Assembly: GCF_030678915.1 (NCBI RefSeq) | Contig: NZ_JAUUTZ010000018.1 | Location: 1-64,000 of the forward strand | Direction of reading: 5' to 3' | DNA: 64,000 bases | Origin: Paracoccus wurundjeri | Lineage (GTDB): Bacteria; Pseudomonadota; Alphaproteobacteria; Rhodobacterales; Rhodobacteraceae | Shown here: one piece after another, positions 59,157 through 64,000 of the stretch | How positions within the stretch are numbered: position 1 is the first letter of the stretch | How the letters are laid out: every line of letters starts with the position of its first letter | The notes under the pieces: generated by a model | What the model was told of the DNA's origin: nothing | Database searches by the model: none | The model's input: only the letters and a program-made list of their open reading frames with translations | Translations under genes and position numbers: made by a program

Positions 59157-60032
59157 GTGCAAAAGTTTCTTATGACGACCGCAATCATACTGCCTCTGGC
59201 TTTGACTCCGGCCTTCGCGCAGGACACAGCGCCTACCGCCGATCCTGCGGCACCCGCAGCCGATCCCGGCGCCGATGCCGCCGCTGCCGAAGCTGAAGCC
59301 GCCGCAGCTGAAGAAGAGGCTCTCAAGGCTCAAGTCGCCGAAAGCGGCAAGGTGGTGCAGGAACAAGCGTCTAACGAGTTGCGTCTGGATTGGGTTACGG
59401 ATGCCACGGTGACCTCGCCGGATGGGTCAGATATCGGCAGTATCAACGACCTGATTGTCGATGGTGAATCCGGTCAGATGATCGCCGCAATCATCGGGGT
59501 TGGGGGCTTTCTTGGGATCGGCCAAAAGCAGATCGCCGTTCCGTGGGAACAGCTTACGGTAAACGCCGATGCGCGTGAGATCACCAGTGATCTGACCAAG
59601 GAAGAAGCCAATGTCGCGCCGGCCTATGTGTTCCGCGAGCAGGCTCCTGCACCGGATGCTGGTGCTGAAGGCGGCATGGCCGGAGATCCGGCAGCTGATC
59701 CTGCGGCAGATCCCGCAGCGGTACCGGCGGATCCGGGCGCAGTTTCCGAGGAACCCGCAGCCGATCCGGCAGCAGGCGACACGATGGATGCGCCTGCTGA
59801 TGACACGACGATGGAGGCACCCGCCGACGATGCGGCTACCGACGCTCCAGCGGATGATGCCACCGCGCCTGATGACGCTGCTGCCCCGGATGACGGCGCG
59901 ATGGAGGAACCTGCTGCGGATGACGCCGCGGCGCCCGCCGACGACATGGAGAGCGACTCCGCCATGCCCGAAACCGATCCCATGGATGACGCGGCACCTG
60001 CCGAAGGCGAAGAAACTCCGGCTACCAACTGA
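59157..60032 (+). CDS. Secreted PRC-barrel protein with long acidic low-complexity tail
   Basis: A 291-residue exported protein from GTG 59157, which has AAGGAG seven bases before it; the upstream ATG frame has no site. The signal peptide ends near AFAQ (about residue 21). An Ala/Glu-rich segment follows, then a PRC-barrel domain at about 70-150 (DWVTDATVTSPDGSDIG, VDGESGQMIAAIIGVGG, KQIAVPWEQLTV), and a tail of some 125 residues of Ala, Asp, Pro, Glu and Met with DPAAD and PADD units. PRC barrels bind proteins or RNA; in the periplasm the role is unknown. The 262-base spacer before it (58895-59156) is AT-rich and has no other gene. Confidence 0.8.
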   Translation: MQKFLMTTAIILPLALTPAFAQDTAPTADPAAPAADPGADAAAAEAEAAAAEEEALKAQVAESGKVVQEQASNELRLDWVTDATVTSPDGSDIGSINDLIVDGESGQMIAAIIGVGGFLGIGQKQIAVPWEQLTVNADAREITSDLTKEEANVAPAYVFREQAPAPDAGAEGGMAGDPAADPAADPAAVPADPGAVSEEPAADPAAGDTMDAPADDTTMEAPADDAATDAPADDATAPDDAAAPDDGAMEEPAADDAAAPADDMESDSAMPETDPMDDAAPAEGEETPATN

Positions 60033-60057
60033 CGGAAGCTATCTGTAAAGCAGACGG

Positions 60058-60085
60058 AAGGCGGCCCACCTGGGCCGCCTTTTGC
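60058..60085 (+). terminator. Rho-independent terminator after the PRC-barrel gene
   Basis: AAGGCGGCCCA-CC-TGGGCCGCCTT followed by TTGC. The stem is perfect and long but the T-run is short. Confidence 0.75.
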
Positions 60086-60166
60086 ATATAAATTATAGAT
60101 ATTTATCTGTAATTTCTCGCCTGCCAGATCAGGCAACCCATAAATTAACCGCCCTTGCCCGACGGT

Positions 60167-61672
60167 TCAGCCATTCCCCCGAACGAAACGGGCCGCACCT
60201 TCGGCTGCACGTTGCAGGGCTTTGCTTTTATTGACGGTTTCCTGGAATTCGGCTTCGGGGTCGCTATCGTAAACGACACCACCGCCTGCCTGAATATACA
60301 ATGCACCGTCTTTGACCAGGCCAGTCCGCAGCGCAATGCACATATCCATCTCGCCATTCCCCGCGAAATAACCGACCGAACCGCCATAGACGCCCCGTTT
60401 CTCGGGCTCCAGCTCATCGATGATCTCCATCGCGCGAACCTTGGGCGCTCCTGATACGGTCCCCGCCGGCAGCCCCGCTAACAGGGCGGACAGAGCATCC
60501 TCGCCGTCACGCAATTCACCCACGACATTCGAGACGATATGCATCACATGGCTGTAGCGTTCGATCACGAATTGCTCTGTCGGGCGCACCGTTCCCGTTC
60601 TGGCCACCCGCCCGACATCGTTACGCCCCAGATCCAGCAGCATCAGATGTTCCGCCAATTCCTTCTGATCACTAAGCAAATCGGCTTCAAGCGCACGATC
60701 TTCGGTTTCATCCGCTCCGCGCGGACGGGTTCCGGCGATCGGGCGGATCGTGACCTCACCGTCGCGCAGACGGACAAGGATTTCCGGACTCGCCCCGATG
60801 ATCTGGAAACCGCCCATGTTCAGAAAGAACATGAAGGGGGACGGATTGGTACGCCGCAGGCTGCGATACAGGGCAAAAGGCGGCAAGGGAAAATCCATCC
60901 GCCAGCGCTGCGACGGAACGACCTGAAAGATATCGCCCGCGCGGATATATTCCCGCGCCCGCTCTACCGCCGCCAGATAATCGGGTTTGGCAAAATTGGA
61001 AACCGGCTCGCCAATCTCCGCGTCATGGCCCAAAGCGCGCGGCTCGGAAGGTTGGCGGTCAAGCGCACGCAACGCATCCATCACCCGCTCGGCGGCACGG
61101 GCATAAGCGGCGCGCGCATTTTCACCGGGGACATGCCAGGCCGGGGCGCAAAGCGTAACCTCGCCCTTGACCCCATCCAGAACGGCCACGATCGAGGGGC
61201 GCATCAGCATTGCATCGGGCAAATCCAGCGGATCGGGATTCACATCTGGCAGATGCTCGACCAGCCGGATCATGTCGTAACCAAGATAGCCAAACAGCCC
61301 CGCCGCTGCTGCCGGTACCCCGTCGGGCATATGCTCCAGCCGGCTTTCCGCGATCAGGGCGCGCAGACTGTCCAGCGCGGGCCGGTCATCAGGCAGATAT
61401 TCATCCGAGAAACGTGCCTGCCGATTGATCCGTGCCTGACCGTCGCGGCATTCCCAAATCAGATCCGGTTTCATGCCGATGATCGAGTAACGCCCGCGAA
61501 CCTCGCCTCCGGTCACGGATTCAAGCATGAAGCTCATTGGTGCGGCTTCCGCGAGTTTCAGCATCAGGCTGACCGGGGTATCCAGATCTGCCGCGAGGCG
61601 AATCGTGACAAGCTGGTTACGCCCTTCGGCCCAGCCAGCTTCAAACTCCGCAAAACCGGGCGTCATATCCAT
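60167..61672 (-). CDS. trpE: Anthranilate synthase component I
   Basis: TrpE makes anthranilate from chorismate with ammonia supplied by TrpG. The 501-residue protein has an N-terminal regulatory domain with LAEAAPMSFMLESVTGGEVRG (in part) for tryptophan sensing, and a chorismate-binding C-terminal domain with IFQVVPSQRW, RPIAGTRPRGADETED, MLLDLGRNDVGRVA and VYGGSVGYFAGNGEMD. The start at ATG 61672 overlaps the upstream stop as TGATG; GTG 61675 is also possible. No trpG follows inside the window, and no leader peptide is visible because the gene is coupled to the chaperone gene. Confidence 0.94.
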   Translation of the reverse strand: MDMTPGFAEFEAGWAEGRNQLVTIRLAADLDTPVSLMLKLAEAAPMSFMLESVTGGEVRGRYSIIGMKPDLIWECRDGQARINRQARFSDEYLPDDRPALDSLRALIAESRLEHMPDGVPAAAAGLFGYLGYDMIRLVEHLPDVNPDPLDLPDAMLMRPSIVAVLDGVKGEVTLCAPAWHVPGENARAAYARAAERVMDALRALDRQPSEPRALGHDAEIGEPVSNFAKPDYLAAVERAREYIRAGDIFQVVPSQRWRMDFPLPPFALYRSLRRTNPSPFMFFLNMGGFQIIGASPEILVRLRDGEVTIRPIAGTRPRGADETEDRALEADLLSDQKELAEHLMLLDLGRNDVGRVARTGTVRPTEQFVIERYSHVMHIVSNVVGELRDGEDALSALLAGLPAGTVSGAPKVRAMEIIDELEPEKRGVYGGSVGYFAGNGEMDMCIALRTGLVKDGALYIQAGGGVVYDSDPEAEFQETVNKSKALQRAAEGAARFVRGNG

Positions 61673-63630
61673 CACTGAACCTGCGCGTTGATGGCATCGA
61701 TCGCTGCTTGATTCACGCTGATTCCGGCATTTTTTTGCACAGCCTGGGTATAATAGCTGAAAATATCGTTCTGCAGCGATTGGGAAATACGCTGTTTTAC
61801 CGATTCCGCGATGCGCGTCGCCTCCTCGCTTTTCTGATCTGCTGCACCTATCTCGTCCAGCCGGAACAGGAACACCCGGCCGCCGGCATCAGCGATCTCG
61901 ATATCGCCGGGCTTGGCAATGGTGAATGCCTGGGAAACGATCTCATGCGGCAATCCCTCGATCCAGCCGTCACGTGTCAGCCCGGTTTGTGTCGTCCAAT
62001 CCAAAGGCGTGCCTACCGGCTCGACCGCCGGTTCGGCTTGCTCTGGTGATGCGGGCTCATCCGCAGGGGTTTCGGCCGCAGGAACATCATCCCCATTTTC
62101 CGCATTCCGATCAACGATATTGTCCAGTGCGACGGCCCCAAGACGAACCTCCTCCGCCCGCGCCAGCAACAAACGCTTGAGTTCCTCGCGCCGCCAGTCC
62201 TCGGCGACCCGGTCACGGATTTCCTCGAATGGGATCAATGTCGGCGGTGTAATCTCATCGAGCCGCAACGCGAAGATGCCGCCATCCTCCAGCCGTTCAA
62301 TCGCAGGAAATTCGTCCTCGCCGATTTCTTCGGCGATATCCCGGAAAGAATTATAGCCGGCGATGCTTTGCTCTTCCGGTTCCATGTCAGAGGACCAATC
62401 CAGCGTTCCGAACTCCATCGGCGTTTCCTCGGCGACATCTTCCAATGTTGCGCCGCTGGCAAGCATATCCTCGTATTCACTCATCTGGCTCTCGATCATG
62501 CGTGCGGCACGATCCACAGCCGCTTCGCTGCCCAGTTCCTCTTTCGCCTCTTCGAAGGAAACATCGACCGCTTCCAAAATTCCGTTCATCGAAAACAGCG
62601 CTGCCCCCAGATCCGTCTGAAGCGGGCCGATCACACCGGGTTGCTCCATTGCAAAAACCGCATCACCCGCCTGCCCCATATCGCTTCGGGTCACTTCACC
62701 CAGATCGATATCCTCCAGTGTCAGGCCACGTTCCGCCACCAGATCGTCAAAGGATAATTCGCCGGCATCCAGCCTGTCCTTGGCGGATTGCGCATCTTCC
62801 GCCGAGGGGAAAACAAGTCGTCCAACCATCCTGCGCTCGGGCTGGCGATATTGATTAATCCGTTCCTCATAAGCGTCACGCAGCGCCTGTTCGTCCAGAT
62901 CGACCTCATCAACCAGCATTTCCGGCGTCAACCAGATATAGCTGAGCTTGCGCTTTTCCGGCGCGGTAAACCGTTCGGCATTTGCACTATGCCATGCTTT
63001 CAGGGTCTCTTCATCCGGTTCGGAAACAGGCGTGGTCAGTTCCGCCTCGGTGACTTCGTACCAACTGATATCGCGCGTCTGCAAAAGCCATTCCACGGTC
63101 TGCTCGACCATGGTGGCGGGTGAGGCAACACCACCGCTGACGGCACGGTGCAGCAGCATTCGCGCCTCGTCCTCGCGGATTCTCTGTTCGAACTCGGATT
63201 CGGTTAAACCTTCGCGGGCAAGGATCTGTGAATAGGCGGTGCGGTCGAAACTGCCATTCGGTCCCTGAAAGGCAGGAGCATCGCTGATGCTTTGCACGAC
63301 ACGCTGATCCCCGACCGAAACGCCGATGCGGCGCGCCTCTTCCTGTAACGCGGCGGCGGTGAATAGTTGCGACTGGATGGATTGCTGCAGACCCATCGCC
63401 TGAGCCTGCTCCATCGTCAACCGCTCTCCGGCCTGCTGCGAATAGTTGTTCAGTTCCGAACGCATCGCGCGGCCATAGTCTTCCCCATCGACCTTGGTTT
63501 TCCCGACCGAGCCGATATCGCTTGAGCCGCTGGTAAAGCTTGTGACGCCGAAACCACCCAATCCGAGAATCAGAAGGCCCATCAGAATCCAGACGATGGT
63601 CGATTTTCCCTTGGCGCGCAGGTTCGTCAT
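61672..63630 (-). CDS. Membrane-anchored peptidyl-prolyl isomerase/chaperone, PpiD-like
   Basis: A 652-residue PpiD-type periplasmic folding factor. It has one N-terminal membrane helix (about 10-31, STIVWILMGLLILGLGGFG), a SurA_N-like helical chaperone part with QAMGLQQSIQSQLF and EEARRIGVSVGDQRV, and a central parvulin-like domain at about 250-370. The C-terminal part is acidic (ENGDDVPAAETPADEPA). In this group the isomerase site is often inactive and the protein acts as a chaperone near the Sec channel. ATG 63630 has GGGAAAG. Its stop overlaps the trpE start, a pairing that is common in Rhodobacterales. Confidence 0.9.
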   Translation of the reverse strand: MTNLRAKGKSTIVWILMGLLILGLGGFGVTSFTSGSSDIGSVGKTKVDGEDYGRAMRSELNNYSQQAGERLTMEQAQAMGLQQSIQSQLFTAAALQEEARRIGVSVGDQRVVQSISDAPAFQGPNGSFDRTAYSQILAREGLTESEFEQRIREDEARMLLHRAVSGGVASPATMVEQTVEWLLQTRDISWYEVTEAELTTPVSEPDEETLKAWHSANAERFTAPEKRKLSYIWLTPEMLVDEVDLDEQALRDAYEERINQYRQPERRMVGRLVFPSAEDAQSAKDRLDAGELSFDDLVAERGLTLEDIDLGEVTRSDMGQAGDAVFAMEQPGVIGPLQTDLGAALFSMNGILEAVDVSFEEAKEELGSEAAVDRAARMIESQMSEYEDMLASGATLEDVAEETPMEFGTLDWSSDMEPEEQSIAGYNSFRDIAEEIGEDEFPAIERLEDGGIFALRLDEITPPTLIPFEEIRDRVAEDWRREELKRLLLARAEEVRLGAVALDNIVDRNAENGDDVPAAETPADEPASPEQAEPAVEPVGTPLDWTTQTGLTRDGWIEGLPHEIVSQAFTIAKPGDIEIADAGGRVFLFRLDEIGAADQKSEEATRIAESVKQRISQSLQNDIFSYYTQAVQKNAGISVNQAAIDAINAQVQ

Positions 63631-63696
63631 ACGGCAGCTTTCCCTGTAGATCGTATCATGCCGTCTTTATGACGCGCATGCCCCGGCCACAAGCCT

Positions 63697-64000
63697 TCAG
63701 GGGGTGAAGTTTTCAAGCCTTGCTGCAAGCTCGGCTATTCCGGCGCTGTCGATATTGGCAAAGGCAAGACGAAAATGCCGTGCGCCATAGGGGTCCGATT
63801 CCGGCATGAACATCGTTCCCGGCAGCGCCAGAACGCCAAGTTCGGCCACCATGCGCGGCGCCAGATCAGCGGAAGATTCCGCATAGGGATGTTCGACCCA
63901 GGCAAAATACGCCCCCGCTGATTTCAACTTCCAGCCCTGCAGGCCAAGGATCGCCTGCTTCGTCGCATTTCTGCGATCAAGGATCTCGATCCGCTCCTGC
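63697..64000 (-). CDS. PLP-dependent aminotransferase, C-terminal part (cut by window edge)
   Basis: The last 100 codons or so of a class I/II aminotransferase; the start lies beyond position 64000. Visible features are WKLKSAGAYFAWVEHP, which resembles the GGxYxWV segment of the C-terminal domain, ELGVLALPGTMFMPES, and HFRLAFANIDSAGIAELAAR with the conserved arginine that binds the substrate carboxylate. The amino acid acted on cannot be named from this part. The stop is 66 bases from the start of the ppiD-like gene on the same strand. Confidence 0.85.
   Translation of the reverse strand, partial: QERIEILDRRNATKQAILGLQGWKLKSAGAYFAWVEHPYAESSADLAPRMVAELGVLALPGTMFMPESDPYGARHFRLAFANIDSAGIAELAARLENFTP

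Overview
The window reads as a stretch of core chromosome from an alphaproteobacterium of the order Rhodobacterales, most likely Paracoccus or a close relative. The pointers are the dnaG-rpoD pair, an nrdR-ribD...ribE-ribB-ribH-nusB riboflavin block, MmcB, a DUF6324-like protein, a TakP-type keto-acid binding protein, tRNA-His with A73 and no G-1, and SOS boxes of the GTTC-N7-GTTC type. Genes are dense on both strands. I see no insertion sequence, prophage, integron or CRISPR array.

Layout. 1-6.8 kb: gnd, a TPP riboswitch with thiD, an SOS-box-preceded 31-residue membrane microprotein, an Fe-S scaffold protein, hisI, gluQ, trmFO and rplY. 7-9.1 kb: lldD, a small lipoprotein and a TetR regulator. 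9.2-15.3 kb: dnaG, rpoD, rmuC and a YjbQ-family protein. 15.4-25.1 kb: nrdR and the riboflavin genes (ribD, ribE, an unknown coupled gene, a ribBX variant, ribH, nusB), interrupted on the other strand by three capsule-type genes (kpsS, a Wza/KpsD-like lipoprotein, kpsC). 25-27.7 kb: a 540-base AT-rich spacer, a DUF481 outer-membrane protein, mmcB behind a near-consensus SOS box, a DUF6324-like protein and tRNA-His. 27.8-31.3 kb: a TAXI-type TRAP transporter with a DUF1850 partner. 31.4-36 kb: grxD-bolA, a thioredoxin-fold protein, gph, a DUF442 protein, an ArsC/Spx-like protein, a 24-residue lipoprotein and a DUF3422 protein. 36-40 kb: pntAB and a membrane-anchored protein with 11-residue acidic repeats. 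40-50 kb: pepN, an acyltransferase, a SelW-like protein, proB, obgE, selO, a nuclease/phosphatase-fold protein and eno. 50-64 kb: an orphan TakP-like binding protein, ftsY, pgi-pgl-zwf, a PIN-domain protein coupled to an rRNA methyltransferase, gpt, a PRC-barrel protein, trpE, a PpiD-like chaperone and the end of an aminotransferase gene.

The metabolic genes cover glucose-6-phosphate use (pgi, zwf, pgl, and gnd at the far end), NADPH supply (zwf, gnd, pntAB), riboflavin synthesis, and thiol/iron-sulfur handling (scaffold, grxD-bolA, thioredoxin and ArsC folds). The most notable element is the short gene at 2745-2840. It has a strong ribosome binding site, a perfect alphaproteobacterial LexA box and its own terminator, and it encodes little more than one membrane helix. 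This layout resembles SOS-induced division inhibitors such as Caulobacter SidA. Other items worth a look are the unknown gene locked between ribE and ribBX, the 24-residue lipoprotein, the 11-mer repeat protein and a degenerate intergenic repeat seen four times.
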